Shown here: positions 53,865 through 63,778 of the stretch, one piece after another
Position numbering within the stretch: position 1 is the first letter of the stretch
Layout: every line of letters begins with the position of its first letter
Source: Alkalibacillus salilacus
GTDB taxonomy: Bacteria > Bacillota > Bacilli > Bacillales > Alkalibacillaceae
NCBI RefSeq assembly: GCF_030812915.1
Contig: NZ_JAUSTQ010000005.1
Location: forward strand, 123,035-187,034
Direction: 5' to 3'
Length of the DNA stretch: 64,000 bases
Program-made: the position numbers and the translations under genes
The notes under the pieces: model-generated
Seen by the model: the letters and a program-made list of their open reading frames with translations, nothing else
Database searches by the model: none
What the model was told of the DNA's origin: nothing

Positions 53865-54249
53865 CAGACTCTCTCCCTTCTTCTTTAAAAAACTCTTCGA
53901 TCCACTGCTTTAACTCCTCTTTAGTCATACCAGCTTGCATGGCTTTTACGAACAAAGCCTCTGCTTGTTCTTTCAAATGTCCCACTTCCTTTTCTTTCAC
54001 AAGTTCTAATACATCTTCCGCAATAAACGTTCCTTTACCTCGATAAGTCACGAAAATGCCTTCACGCTCTAATTCTTTATACGCTTTACTCACCGTGTTA
54101 GGATTAACAGTTAATTGGGATGACATTTCACGAACGGAAGGTACTTGATCACCTGCAACCACAACGCCTTGTAAAACACGACGTTTGACTTCATATATGA
54201 TTTGTTCATAGATCGGTTGATTACTAGTTGGGTTTAAAATAATATGCAC
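53857..54249 (-). CDS. GntR/YtrA-family transcriptional regulator
   Basis: A 130-residue repressor: a winged-helix domain (about 8-75, PIYEQIIYEVKRRVLQGV and VNPNTVSKAYKELEREG) and a short helical dimerisation tail, as in the YtrA subfamily. The start is a GTG after GAGGTGAT. A 7-7-7 inverted repeat lies 30 bases upstream and is the probable autoregulatory operator for the three-gene ABC operon. Confidence 0.92.
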   Translation of the reverse strand: MHIILNPTSNQPIYEQIIYEVKRRVLQGVVVAGDQVPSVREMSSQLTVNPNTVSKAYKELEREGIFVTYRGKGTFIAEDVLELVKEKEVGHLKEQAEALFVKAMQAGMTKEELKQWIEEFFKEEGRESDD

Positions 54250-54278
54250 ATCATCACCTCGCTTCTCTGTGTATTAAG

Positions 54279-54299
54279 TGTACTACATTAAATAGTACA
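54279..54299 (-). promoter_or_regulatory. Probable operator of the GntR-ABC operon
   Basis: TGTACTA and TAGTACA form a perfect inverted repeat with a seven-base AT-rich centre, 30 bases upstream of the regulator gene. Arm-to-arm spacing of two helical turns suits a GntR dimer. Confidence 0.72.
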
Positions 54300-54328
54300 G
54301 TTGCAACAGTTTAATAAAATAAAAAAAT

Positions 54329-54354
54329 AAAGGTTACCTTTTGAGGTAACCTTT
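54329..54354 (-). terminator. Terminator of proC
   Basis: A perfect 10-bp stem AAAGGTTACC/GGTAACCTTT with a six-base loop followed by TTATTTTTTT on the minus strand. It overlaps the last bases of the proC stop codon. Confidence 0.9.
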
Positions 54355-55144
54355 ACTTCCCTGAACATTTATCCATAGCTTGTATAATCGCACCGCGAAA
54401 ACTATTTTGTTCGAGTGCATCTACTGCTTTAATCGTTGTACCACCTGGCGTGCAGACTTGATCTTTCAGTTCACCTGGATGTTTATCCGTATCAAGTACC
54501 ATCTTAGCAGCCCCTAACAACGCTTGTGCCGCATATTGATAAGCTTCTTCACGTGGAATGCCCTGTTTCACCGCGCCATCTGCCAATGCTTCAATAAACA
54601 TATAACCATATGCTGGCGACGAACCACTAATGGCCGGAATTGCATCCATCATCTTTTCTTCTACTTGATCTGACCGACCATACAGTGAAAATAAATCATG
54701 AATCAATTGAATTTCATCATCTAGAACATGTTCATTTGCACAGAACACGGTCATACCTTCACCAACGAGGGATGGGGTGTTTGGCATCGAACGAATAATT
54801 TTCGTTTCCTTTCCAAAAGCCAGTTCAATATCCTTCATCCGCACACCTACCGCAATCGTTACGATAATGGTATTCCGATTAATGTCTTTACGGATTTCTT
54901 CAATAACATGCGGATATACATGCGGCTTCACGGCTAAGAATAATATATCGCTCTCACTCGCCACGCGGCGGTTATCATCATTAATATCAACTTGATACTT
55001 TTCCTTCACATGATCAATCGTTTCTTCCGTGACTGCAGATGCATGTATTTGCTCGGGTGCGATCCCACCATACTGAATCATACCGTTCATAATCGATTGT
55101 GCCATCTTACCACTTCCAATGAACCCAATCTGCTGGTCTATCAT
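54353..55144 (-). CDS. proC: Pyrroline-5-carboxylate reductase
   Basis: A 263-residue enzyme for the last step of proline synthesis, using NAD(P)H. The start MIDQQIGFIGSGKMA is eight bases after GGAGGTG; a GTG three codons earlier is rejected. The nucleotide-binding GFIGSGKMA (7-15), RSMPNTPSLVGEGM near 118 and the C-terminal GSSPAYGYMFIEAL and CTPGGTTI blocks are diagnostic. B. subtilis has several such enzymes (ProG, ProH, ProI); which one this equals is unclear. Proline is a common osmolyte in halophiles. Confidence 0.94.
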   Translation of the reverse strand: MIDQQIGFIGSGKMAQSIMNGMIQYGGIAPEQIHASAVTEETIDHVKEKYQVDINDDNRRVASESDILFLAVKPHVYPHVIEEIRKDINRNTIIVTIAVGVRMKDIELAFGKETKIIRSMPNTPSLVGEGMTVFCANEHVLDDEIQLIHDLFSLYGRSDQVEEKMMDAIPAISGSSPAYGYMFIEALADGAVKQGIPREEAYQYAAQALLGAAKMVLDTDKHPGELKDQVCTPGGTTIKAVDALEQNSFRGAIIQAMDKCSGK

Positions 55145-55184
55145 GCTTCCCACCTCCGTTTATTACTATCCTTCTATGTTCATC

Positions 55185-55213
55185 ATTATAATACCCTTGT
55201 CAAATTGAGTTAA
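55185..55213 (-). promoter_or_regulatory. Promoter of proC
   Basis: On the minus strand TTAACT and TATAAT are separated by 17 bases, 41 bases upstream of the proC ATG. Confidence 0.7.
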
Positions 55214-55258
55214 GCACATAAGTTTTGTAAATTATGCTTTTTGGTAAATACTTTGTTA

Positions 55259-55612
55259 TAGTCCGTTGTTGATATTGTGATTCGCTTTCGGTGGACGCTT
55301 TCCGCGGGCACGGCTCAAGCCAGGCAACTACATCGAGTAAGCTTCTTAGGAACTTGCACCGAGGAATCCTACTTCGAAGCGTTGACTTGCAGACGCAGGT
55401 GCATCCCTCGGCCACTAAAGGAACTTCGGCTAAGTTCCGGACGTCCTGTCCGAACGCCGAAGTGACCCACATCCTGTGGCCCTCTGGGGGTCTCGAGGCA
55501 CGTGCTATTCCTGTGACGGCCCGGACGGCCTAATGTCGACGTTGGTCACAGGACGTGACCGCTTTTAGTCGACCAGGAGTCGCCACCTTCGCTCCTCACA
55601 ATTCAACAACTC
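55259..55612. repeat. GC-rich structured repeat, copy C (long form)
   Basis: The ends GTTGTTGATATTGTGA (55265-55280) and TCACAATTCAACAAC (55596-55610) are inverted repeats with one indel. The first 55 bases and last 115 match copies A and B; between them is about 180 bp of extra sequence full of nested stems, for example ACTTCGGC/GCCGAAGT (55423-55463) enclosing CGGAC/GTCCG, and CCGAGG/CCTCGG. Short open frames through it on both strands look spurious. Confidence 0.85.
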
Positions 55613-55665
55613 AGTGCTACATCTTTCGAAAATCAACACTAAACTTTAACAAAGACTATAAAAAA

Positions 55666-55694
55666 AGCTGATAACCTAAAAAAGGCTATCAGCT
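55666..55694 (-). terminator. Terminator of the glutamate synthase operon
   Basis: AGCTGATA/TATCAGCT with an AT-rich loop, followed by TTTTTATAG on the minus strand; it overlaps the last codons of the small-subunit gene. Confidence 0.83.
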
Positions 55695-57176
55695 CGTTAA
55701 TTGTTCTCTTTCAATTGTTAGATAGTCACCCACTTGTTCGGCAACTTCACGACCTTCTCGAATGGCCCAAACAACTAGGCTTTGACCACGTCTTGCATCA
55801 CCTGCAGCAAAGACATGGTCTTCACTTGTACGGTAATCATTGGTTCCATCGACAGTCCAAATACGGCCACGTTCATCGAGTTCTAAACCGAAATGATCAA
55901 GGACTTCGTGCTCTGGTCCTGTAAATCCAATTGCCACAAAGACTAAATCGGCTTCCCACACTTCTTCTGTACCTGGAAGTTCTTTTGTGACTAATCGTCC
56001 ATTTTCCTCGACCTTTTCCACACGAACCGTTCTTAACGATTTAACATTTCCCGCTTCATCCGTATCAAACGCTTTCGTTAAAATTTCATACTGACGCGGA
56101 TCTTCATCATAAGCCTCGACTGATTCCTCATAACCATAATTTAACTTAAAGGTCATCGGGAATAAAGGCCATGGGTTATTATCGTCTCGTTCCTCAGGGT
56201 TTGCAGGGTGCTTACCAAATTGGACAACACGGTTACATTCTTGACGTAAAGCTGTTGCCACACAGTCCGCACCTGTGTCACCACCGCCGATGACGATGAC
56301 ATTTTTACCACGAGCATGAATCGACGCTTGATTAGGATCTGTTTCTAATGCCTTCGTTGAGTCTTTTAAATAGTCCATTGCGAAATGAATACCTTGACTA
56401 TCACGATTATCAGCTGGCACGTCTCGGTGCTGTTGAGATCCCGTACATAGAATCACCGCATCGTAATCCGCTTTTAATTGCTCGCGCGTAATATCTTCAC
56501 CAACAGAAGTATTACAGATAAAGGTAACGCCTTCAGCTTCAAGTAATTCCACACGACGCTCTACTGTTTCTTTATCCAATTTCATATTCGGAATGCCATA
56601 CATCAACAAGCCACCTGCACGATCATCTCGTTCATAGACTGTGACTGTATGCCCTTGTTGGTTCAGTTGGTCAGCCGCCGCTAAACCTGCAGGACCTGAC
56701 CCGACAATCGCAACATGTTTTCCTGTACGTACTTTAGGTGGGTTCGCTTGTTCCCAACCATTTTCGAAACCACGTTCAATGATTTCATTCTCAATCGTTT
56801 TAATCGCGACTGGATCATCATTAATCGCTAATGTACATGATCCTTCACAAGGCGCTGGGCAAACACGTCCTGTAAATTCAGGGAAGTTATTTGTTTCTTT
56901 CAAACGTTCAAACGCATGCTGCCAGTCCCCTTCACTAACTAACTCATTCCACTCTGGGATAAAGTTATTAACCGGGCAACCAATATCCGATTGATTAAAA
57001 CTAACGCCTGTATGGCAAAACGGCGTTCCGCAATCCATACAACGTGCACCTTGTTTTTGTAATTCATCTTCATCTAATCGGATGGTATATTCTTCCCAAT
57101 CTTTAATACGCTCAATTGGGTCACGGGTTGCTTGATCTTGTCTCGAAAACTCCATAAATCCTCGTAAATAACCCAT
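55689..57176 (-). CDS. gltB: Glutamate synthase small (beta) subunit
   Basis: A 495-residue NADPH-dependent flavoprotein (called gltB in B. subtilis, gltD in E. coli). N-terminal Cys clusters for 4Fe-4S centres (CMDCGTPFC, CPVNN, CPAPCEGSC), an FAD-binding GSGPAGLAAADQL near 160 and a second dinucleotide site GGGDTGADC near 297. It feeds electrons to the large subunit, encoded 21 bp upstream. Confidence 0.97.
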   Translation of the reverse strand: MGYLRGFMEFSRQDQATRDPIERIKDWEEYTIRLDEDELQKQGARCMDCGTPFCHTGVSFNQSDIGCPVNNFIPEWNELVSEGDWQHAFERLKETNNFPEFTGRVCPAPCEGSCTLAINDDPVAIKTIENEIIERGFENGWEQANPPKVRTGKHVAIVGSGPAGLAAADQLNQQGHTVTVYERDDRAGGLLMYGIPNMKLDKETVERRVELLEAEGVTFICNTSVGEDITREQLKADYDAVILCTGSQQHRDVPADNRDSQGIHFAMDYLKDSTKALETDPNQASIHARGKNVIVIGGGDTGADCVATALRQECNRVVQFGKHPANPEERDDNNPWPLFPMTFKLNYGYEESVEAYDEDPRQYEILTKAFDTDEAGNVKSLRTVRVEKVEENGRLVTKELPGTEEVWEADLVFVAIGFTGPEHEVLDHFGLELDERGRIWTVDGTNDYRTSEDHVFAAGDARRGQSLVVWAIREGREVAEQVGDYLTIEREQLTS

Positions 57177-57197
57177 CTAAACACCTCCTCACACTCG

Positions 57198-60100
57198 TTA
57201 TTGCACGACTGTATCGGTTTCTTCTTCACGCTCTTGACGTAATTTCTCTTTATATTCTTCTGGAATGACTTTAACGAATTGTTGGACAGCTTCATCCCAA
57301 TGATTTAGCAAATACTTCGCCCGTTTACTTCCAGTCATTTTGAGATGATTTTCAAGCATGACCTTCAATTCATCTTGCTCTTCCGCTTCAGCTACTGTTT
57401 CAAATAAGACCATTTCATGATTGGACTTCGCTTTAACTTCTTCCATGTCTGCGTTCCAAATATACGCGACCCCGCCAGACATACCTGCAGCAAAGTTCTT
57501 ACCAATTTCACCTAAAATAGCAACACGACCACCTGTCATATACTCACAACCATTATCGCCAACACCTTCGACTACAGCGTGAACACCACTGTTTCTGACA
57601 GCAAAACGCTCACCTGCTGCTCCGTTAATATAGGCTTCGCCACCTGTTGCACCAAAGAATGTCACGTTACCAATAATGGTCTCTGCCATGCGATGAACAG
57701 ACGGTGGGTTATGAGGTGTAATGGCAATCTTACCACCTGACAATCCTTTACCGACGTAATCATTGGCATCACCAGTGACGCTCATCGTAATGCCTTTCGG
57801 TAAAAAGGCGCCGAAACTTTGACCAGCTGAGCCTGTGAAATTAAGCTGAATCGTATCATCAGCTAAACCAGCTTCGCCATATCGCTTTGTTAGTTCATAG
57901 CCTAGCTCTGTTCCAACTGTCCGATCTGTATTGGTAATGGGTAAATCTAGAATCGTTTGTTCTTGATGATCAAGACTTGCTTGAACGTTCGGGATAATTT
58001 CTGTTCGATCAATATGCACTTCATCATACTGACTAATCACTGGACGTTCACGCTTAAGCCACGCATCATCTGAATGTTGTAATAATGGATCTAAATCTAG
58101 TTGTTTCGCTTTATGATGCGACGCTTTACGTGGATGTACTTTCAATAAATCCGTACGCCCAATCATCTCATCTAACGAGCGAATGCCTAGTTGCGCCATG
58201 ATTTCGCGCATTTCCTCTGCAATAAAGTTCATATAGTTGACGACATGATCTGCTTGCCCGTTAAATTTCTTACGCAAATCAGGATCTTGAGTCGCAATCC
58301 CAACAGGACATGTATCTAAGTGACAAGCTCGCATTAAAATGCAGCCGAGCACAACCATAGGTGCTGTTGAGAATCCGTATTCCTCAGCGCCTAGTAACGC
58401 CGCTTTTACAACGTCTTTCCCTGTCATTAATTTACCGTCCGTTTCTAAACGGACTTTTTCACGTAAATTGTTTAATACAAGGGTTTGATGCGCTTCTGCT
58501 AAACCGAGCTCCCACGGTAGACCAGCGTGACGAATACTTGTTTTCGGCGAAGCCCCTGTACCGCCTTCATAACCACTAATTAAGATGACGTCAGCTTTAC
58601 CTTTCGCAACACCTGCTGCAATCGTGCCCACGCCTGTTTTCGAAACGAGCTTAACGTTAACACGCGCATTCGTATTTGACTTCTTCAAGTCATAAATCAG
58701 TTGCGCTAAGTCTTCAATTGAATAAATATCATGGTGTGGCGGCGGCGAAATCAATCCGACACCTGGCGTTGATTTACGAACATTTGCAATCCAAGGGTGC
58801 ACTTTCTTACCTGGCAAGTGGCCCCCTTCACCTGGTTTCGCACCTTGTGCCATTTTAATCTGCAGTTCATCAGCATTACTTAAATAGTAACTTGTAACGC
58901 CAAAGCGACCTGAAGCAATCTGTTTAATCGCACTTCGTCTTAAATCACCATTCTCATCTGGTGTAAAACGATCCGGGTCTTCGCCACCTTCACCGCTATT
59001 ACTTCGACCACCAATTCGATTCATCGCAATCGCTAATATCTCATGCGCTTCTTGACTTAACGCGCCATAAGACATGGCACCTGTCTTAAACCGTTTAAAA
59101 ATCGATTCGACTGGTTCCACTTCTTCTAGTGGAATTGAGTCACGATCGTCATTATTAATCTCGATTAAATCGCGTAAAAATGTCACTTTTTCTTCTTCTA
59201 TTAATTCAGTAAACTGTTGATAGCTTTTCGCGTCATTCATCCGAGCAGCGTGTTGCAAGGTATGAATCGTTTTCGGGTTGAACGCATGATGTTCACCATC
59301 ACTACGCCACTGCATGTCGCCGCCTGAAGGTAGTGTTTTCCGTGTTAATGGATACGCCATACGGTGACGCGTTAAGCTTTCTTCGGCGATTGTCTCTAAA
59401 TCGATTCCACCTAGCTTCGACGCTGAACCACGGAAATACTTCTCCATAACGTCTTCACTTAAGCCAATCGCTTCAAAAATTTGCGCACCACGATAACTTT
59501 GAATGGTCGCAATGCCCATTTTCGACATCACTTTTACAATACCTGTTGTCGCTGCATCACGGTAACGATCGAAGGCTTCATGAACCGACAAATCATCGAT
59601 GTATTTCTCATCAATTAGCTTTTCGATCGAACGATATGCTAAATACGGATAAATCATATCTGCACCAAAACCAATTAACGTCGAAAATTGATGGACATCT
59701 CTAGCTTCAGCTGTTTCTACGATTAGACTTGCTTTCGTCCGCAACCCTTTTTCGACAAGATAATGATGTAAACCACTCACCGCTAATAGTGACGGAATTG
59801 CGATTTGTTCAGCTGATTGACCACGGTCAGACAAGGTAATCATGGAAACACCTTGATTAATCGCCCGTTCAACGCGTTTAAATAGCTGATGCAGCGCAGG
59901 TTCCAATCCTTTAGCCCCTTTTTCAACTGGATAACAAATCGATACTTTTTCAAATCGAAAATCACTTCGGGAATTATGAATAACCGCATCGAATTCCGCT
60001 TTCTTTAATATTGGTGTATACAAACGAATTCGCTTGCAATGCTCAGGCCCATCATCAAGCACATTGTGTTTTGGTCCTAAATAAGACGTAGTCGATGTGA

Positions 60101-61712
60101 CTAATTTCTCACGAATAGCATCGATCGGCGGGTTCGTTACTTGCGCAAATAACTGTTTGAAATAATTAAATAATAGTTGTGGTTGTTCTGATAAAACAGC
60201 AAGCGGCGTGTCATTTCCCATCGAACCAATCGGATCACGTTTTTCGGTGACCATAGGCATTAAGTTTTTCATCATTTCTTCTTTCGTATAGCCATTAGCC
60301 AATTGGAAATGAAGCAATTCTGTTTCATCAATGTCTTCATCTTGGCGCCCCATTGGTAAACCACTCAGTTGAACTAATGAGTCGTTAAGCCACTGGCGGT
60401 AAGGACGTTTCTCCGCTAATTCACGTTTAACTTCATCACTATAACTTACTTTATGATTCTCTAAATCTATTAAGATCATTTGACCCGGACCAAGCTTACC
60501 TTTTTCAACAATGCGGTCAGGCTCAATATCTAGCACGCCGACTTCTGAAGAATAGACAATTCGATTATCATCCGTTATATAATAACGCGCAGGGCGCAGT
60601 CCATTACGGTCGATCGACGCCCCAATTTGGCGACCATCTGTATAAGCAATGGCTGTCGGACCATCCCACGGTTCCATGAGACAGCTTAAGTACTCATAAC
60701 ATGCACGTTCTGGATCACTCATATCATCGTTTAAGTCCCATGCTTCTGGCACCATCATCATCGCTGTCTCTGGCAATGACCGACCGTTCATAACGAAATA
60801 TTCAAACGCTTGATCGAGCATCCCACTATCACTTGATGATTCATCAATAACAGGAAGCAAATCTTTATGACGATTTCGGTAAACATGCGATGTTGCTGCC
60901 GTCTCACGCGCTTTCATCCAATTCACATTACCTGTAATCGTGTTAATTTCACCATTATGCATTAACATACGATTCGGGTGCGCTCGCTCCCATGACGGGA
61001 ATGTATTCGTGCTATAACGTGAGTGCACCAAACCGAATGATGTCTTGGCACGATCATCTGACAAATCTAAATAAAACGTCTCAAGTTGTTCTGGTGCAAG
61101 CATTCCTTTATACACAATCGTCCGCGGAGATAAACTCGCAATATAAAATGGCCCATCTTGTAACGTCTCATCTGCTTCAATTAGCTTTTCAATAATCCGA
61201 CGAATTAAATATAAGTCGCGCTCAAAGTAAATTTCACGCCCTGTTTCGTCAGACTTTCTTATAAAAATTTGCTCTATATAAGGTTGATTATGACTAGCAC
61301 TTTCAGAAATAACACTCGAATCGACCGGAACATCACGCCAAGCAATCACATGATGACCTTCTCGTTCCACGACATCATTAAACATCGTTTTAATTGCTTC
61401 ACGCTTCGTATCATCCTGCGGCAAGAAAACCATACCCACAGCATAATTACCTTTCTCAGGTAACATTTCATTCCATTGTTGTCGATATAATTCATCAGGA
61501 ATTTCAAGCATTAAGCCGGCGCCGTCACCTGTATGACCATCAGCACCACGGCCACCTCTATGATCTAACCGTTTTAAAATTGTAATTGAGTCGTTTATCA
61601 TCTGATGAGTCGAAACACCGTCTATTTGTGCCACAAAGCCGATTCCACATGCATCATGTTCTTCGCGCGGGTTATAAAGGCCTTGTTTAGCTGGATAACC
61701 TGTTTGAATCAT
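57198..61712 (-). CDS. gltA: Glutamate synthase large (alpha) subunit
   Basis: A 1504-residue enzyme (gltA in B. subtilis, gltB in E. coli) that converts glutamine and 2-oxoglutarate to two glutamates. A short propeptide precedes the catalytic C22 of the class II amidotransferase domain (HDACGIGFVAQ). The central and FMN-binding synthase domains follow; the 3Fe-4S cluster ligands are in CILMRACHLDTCPVG near 1130, and a Gly-rich GXGXG beta-helix ends the protein. It is divergent from its activator gene gltC, with a good promoter in between. Confidence 0.98.
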   Translation of the reverse strand: MIQTGYPAKQGLYNPREEHDACGIGFVAQIDGVSTHQMINDSITILKRLDHRGGRGADGHTGDGAGLMLEIPDELYRQQWNEMLPEKGNYAVGMVFLPQDDTKREAIKTMFNDVVEREGHHVIAWRDVPVDSSVISESASHNQPYIEQIFIRKSDETGREIYFERDLYLIRRIIEKLIEADETLQDGPFYIASLSPRTIVYKGMLAPEQLETFYLDLSDDRAKTSFGLVHSRYSTNTFPSWERAHPNRMLMHNGEINTITGNVNWMKARETAATSHVYRNRHKDLLPVIDESSSDSGMLDQAFEYFVMNGRSLPETAMMMVPEAWDLNDDMSDPERACYEYLSCLMEPWDGPTAIAYTDGRQIGASIDRNGLRPARYYITDDNRIVYSSEVGVLDIEPDRIVEKGKLGPGQMILIDLENHKVSYSDEVKRELAEKRPYRQWLNDSLVQLSGLPMGRQDEDIDETELLHFQLANGYTKEEMMKNLMPMVTEKRDPIGSMGNDTPLAVLSEQPQLLFNYFKQLFAQVTNPPIDAIREKLVTSTTSYLGPKHNVLDDGPEHCKRIRLYTPILKKAEFDAVIHNSRSDFRFEKVSICYPVEKGAKGLEPALHQLFKRVERAINQGVSMITLSDRGQSAEQIAIPSLLAVSGLHHYLVEKGLRTKASLIVETAEARDVHQFSTLIGFGADMIYPYLAYRSIEKLIDEKYIDDLSVHEAFDRYRDAATTGIVKVMSKMGIATIQSYRGAQIFEAIGLSEDVMEKYFRGSASKLGGIDLETIAEESLTRHRMAYPLTRKTLPSGGDMQWRSDGEHHAFNPKTIHTLQHAARMNDAKSYQQFTELIEEEKVTFLRDLIEINNDDRDSIPLEEVEPVESIFKRFKTGAMSYGALSQEAHEILAIAMNRIGGRSNSGEGGEDPDRFTPDENGDLRRSAIKQIASGRFGVTSYYLSNADELQIKMAQGAKPGEGGHLPGKKVHPWIANVRKSTPGVGLISPPPHHDIYSIEDLAQLIYDLKKSNTNARVNVKLVSKTGVGTIAAGVAKGKADVILISGYEGGTGASPKTSIRHAGLPWELGLAEAHQTLVLNNLREKVRLETDGKLMTGKDVVKAALLGAEEYGFSTAPMVVLGCILMRACHLDTCPVGIATQDPDLRKKFNGQADHVVNYMNFIAEEMREIMAQLGIRSLDEMIGRTDLLKVHPRKASHHKAKQLDLDPLLQHSDDAWLKRERPVISQYDEVHIDRTEIIPNVQASLDHQEQTILDLPITNTDRTVGTELGYELTKRYGEAGLADDTIQLNFTGSAGQSFGAFLPKGITMSVTGDANDYVGKGLSGGKIAITPHNPPSVHRMAETIIGNVTFFGATGGEAYINGAAGERFAVRNSGVHAVVEGVGDNGCEYMTGGRVAILGEIGKNFAAGMSGGVAYIWNADMEEVKAKSNHEMVLFETVAEAEEQDELKVMLENHLKMTGSKRAKYLLNHWDEAVQQFVKVIPEEYKEKLRQEREEETDTVVQ

Positions 61713-61763
61713 CGTGTCACCTCATCTTTCGGTCGTAAAAATTTTCAGAAGAATGTTATTTCT

Positions 61764-61792
61764 ATCATAGATGTTTTCTGTTATGCTTTCAA
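61764..61792 (-). promoter_or_regulatory. Promoter of gltAB
   Basis: On the minus strand TTGAAA and TATGAT are separated by exactly 17 bases, 52 bases upstream of the gltA start. The adjacent CGATCAAAACGATCG (61803-61817) is an inverted repeat that could be part of the GltC binding region. Confidence 0.78.
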
Positions 61793-61853
61793 TATATATA
61801 TTCGATCAAAACGATCGCAAATTGAGATAAAGCGCTTACAAAGGTTGATAGAT

Positions 61854-62759
61854 ATGGAGTTAAGACAACTAAAATATTTTATAAAAGTGGCGGAATTAGA
61901 ACATGTTAGTGAAGCTGCAGCGGAATTGCATGTCGCTCAATCAGCTGTGAGTCGACAAGTGGCGAACTTAGAAGAAGAGCTCAGCGTAGATTTATTTATT
62001 CGTGGCGGGCGGAAAATTCGATTAACCCCTGTTGGAGAAGTTTTTCTTGAACGAATTAAGTTAGCAATGACGGAGATCGAAAATGCAGAACGCGATGTGC
62101 GTGAGTTTTTAAATCCTGAATCAGGTACGATTCGGCTCGGTTTTCCGACCAGCTTAGCAGCTAAGACTTTGCCGAAAGTGATTGCTGCATTTCGAAAAGA
62201 GCATCCACAAATTGGCTTTCAACTTCAACAAGGGACTGTTCATGAGCTAATCGAAGCCGTAAAAGTTGGGCAAATTGATTTAGCGTTTACATCTCCTGTA
62301 CCGCTTAATCACGCTGAGGTAAAAGGGGATATCTTTTTCACGGAAAATATTCAGGCGGTTTTACCACGGACACACCCTTTCGCAAATTATGAACATTTGC
62401 GATTAGATCAATTACGACATGAACCGTTTGTGTTGTTTCGCCAAGGTTATATTATGAGAGATTTAGTGGTGAATGCTTGTCGGCAAGTTGGCTTTGAACC
62501 TCGAGCTGCTTTTGAAGGTGAGGATATCGATACGATTAAAGGACTCGTGGCTGCTGGACTAGGGGTTAGTTTACTTCCGGAAATTTCACTACAAGAACGC
62601 CGCAACCAAGACACGGTGATCTTAAATATTGTTGAACCCAATATGACCCGTACAATTGGCATGGTGCGACCAAAACACCGAGAAGTCGCACCATCTGAGC
62701 AAGTTTTCTATGATTTTCTCATTAATTATTATAAAAAACTCAATCAATTCGGGTGGTAG
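61854..62759 (+). CDS. gltC: LysR-type regulator GltC
   Basis: A 301-residue regulator starting at MELRQLKYFIKVAELEHVSE, seven bases after AAAGGTTG; a much longer open frame starting inside gltA is rejected. The helix-turn-helix (about 15-45, HVAQSAVSRQVANLE) and LysR effector domain (about 90-295) are clear. GltC activates gltAB when nitrogen supply requires glutamate. It ends one base before the stop of the convergent hydrolase gene. Confidence 0.95.
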   Translation: MELRQLKYFIKVAELEHVSEAAAELHVAQSAVSRQVANLEEELSVDLFIRGGRKIRLTPVGEVFLERIKLAMTEIENAERDVREFLNPESGTIRLGFPTSLAAKTLPKVIAAFRKEHPQIGFQLQQGTVHELIEAVKVGQIDLAFTSPVPLNHAEVKGDIFFTENIQAVLPRTHPFANYEHLRLDQLRHEPFVLFRQGYIMRDLVVNACRQVGFEPRAAFEGEDIDTIKGLVAAGLGVSLLPEISLQERRNQDTVILNIVEPNMTRTIGMVRPKHREVAPSEQVFYDFLINYYKKLNQFGW

Positions 62760-63605
62760 TTACTCAATTGAATTGACGAGCTGACCAATTTGTTCAATCT
62801 CAATTCTTACTGCATCACCCGGATTTAAAAATTTCGGAGGATTAAACCCTTTTCCAACTCCACTCGGCGTCCCTGTCGCAATAATATCTCCAGGTTCTAG
62901 TGTCATCCCATCTGATAGGGTTGCGATCAAGTGACGTACATCAAAGATCATTTGTGATGTATGACCATCTTGGCGTAATTCATCATTCACATAGGTTTGC
63001 AGTGCGAGGTTGTGAACATCATCTATTTCATCAGGGGTCACAATCGATGGACCGAACGGAGCAAATGTATCAAGCGATTTACCACGGAAAAATTGTTGAT
63101 GTTTCTTTTGTAAATCACGAGCAGTGATATCATTTAACAACGTATAACCAAACACATAATCTAACGCGTCAGCCTCGGCGATATTTTTCCCTTGCTTTCC
63201 TATAACGACGGCTAATTCGCCTTCATAATCTAATTGTGACGTCGTTTGTTGGTGAGCATCGACAGGCGTATTCGGGCCTATAACAGCACCTGGTGATTTG
63301 GTGAAAATGACGGGATGATCAGGAATTTGCGAAACATCTTGATTAGTCATTTCTAAAGCATGCTCACGATAGTTTTTGCCAATACACATGATGTTCTTCT
63401 TTGGACGGAACGGTGCAATTAAAGTTACATCATGACGTGAGATATGTTGATTAATTTCTTCATTAATATTGAGCTCATCATAATTTTCAATCACAGCATC
63501 TAATGTCGGGAAAATGCTTAACAATTTCTCAGAATAATAGATGCCATCGTCCGCCTCAATCCCCCATAAATGTTGTTGATTGTATTCAAAACTCACAAAG
63601 CGCAT
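62760..63605 (-). CDS. Fumarylacetoacetate hydrolase family protein
   Basis: The 281-residue product starts at MRFVSFEYN behind TGGAGG; a longer frame adding 23 residues is rejected. The FAH domain (about 75-280) has IGKNYREHALEM, the metal-binding DYEGELAVVIGK, and GYTLLNDITARDLQ, typical of acylpyruvase or oxaloacetate decarboxylase-type enzymes. The exact substrate is not predictable. Its stop codon abuts that of gltC. Confidence 0.9.
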   Translation of the reverse strand: MRFVSFEYNQQHLWGIEADDGIYYSEKLLSIFPTLDAVIENYDELNINEEINQHISRHDVTLIAPFRPKKNIMCIGKNYREHALEMTNQDVSQIPDHPVIFTKSPGAVIGPNTPVDAHQQTTSQLDYEGELAVVIGKQGKNIAEADALDYVFGYTLLNDITARDLQKKHQQFFRGKSLDTFAPFGPSIVTPDEIDDVHNLALQTYVNDELRQDGHTSQMIFDVRHLIATLSDGMTLEPGDIIATGTPSGVGKGFNPPKFLNPGDAVRIEIEQIGQLVNSIE

Positions 63606-63778
63606 CACATTTCCTCCAAACGTCAAGTATCTTAGTCTTAGTGTAGCATGATTAGCGATTAATCTGTTAATCATAACGTCTTTTTTATACGAAACTCCAC
63701 TTTATTCCTCAGCATTCACCAAAGTCTGATTTTATGTTCGGGAAATCGACTTATTTCCCAGGCAATAATCGTGTAAGA
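63606..63778. other. Promoter side of the FAH-family gene, no gene seen
   Basis: AT-rich intergenic sequence upstream of the hydrolase gene. I see no RNA gene or strong promoter match; it merges into the repeat array that follows. Confidence 0.4.

Noticed and set aside
61605..61853. 83-residue N-terminal extension of gltC
   Set aside because: It would start inside gltA and run through the gltA-gltC promoter region; the ATG at 61854 has a ribosome binding site and fits the LysR family start.
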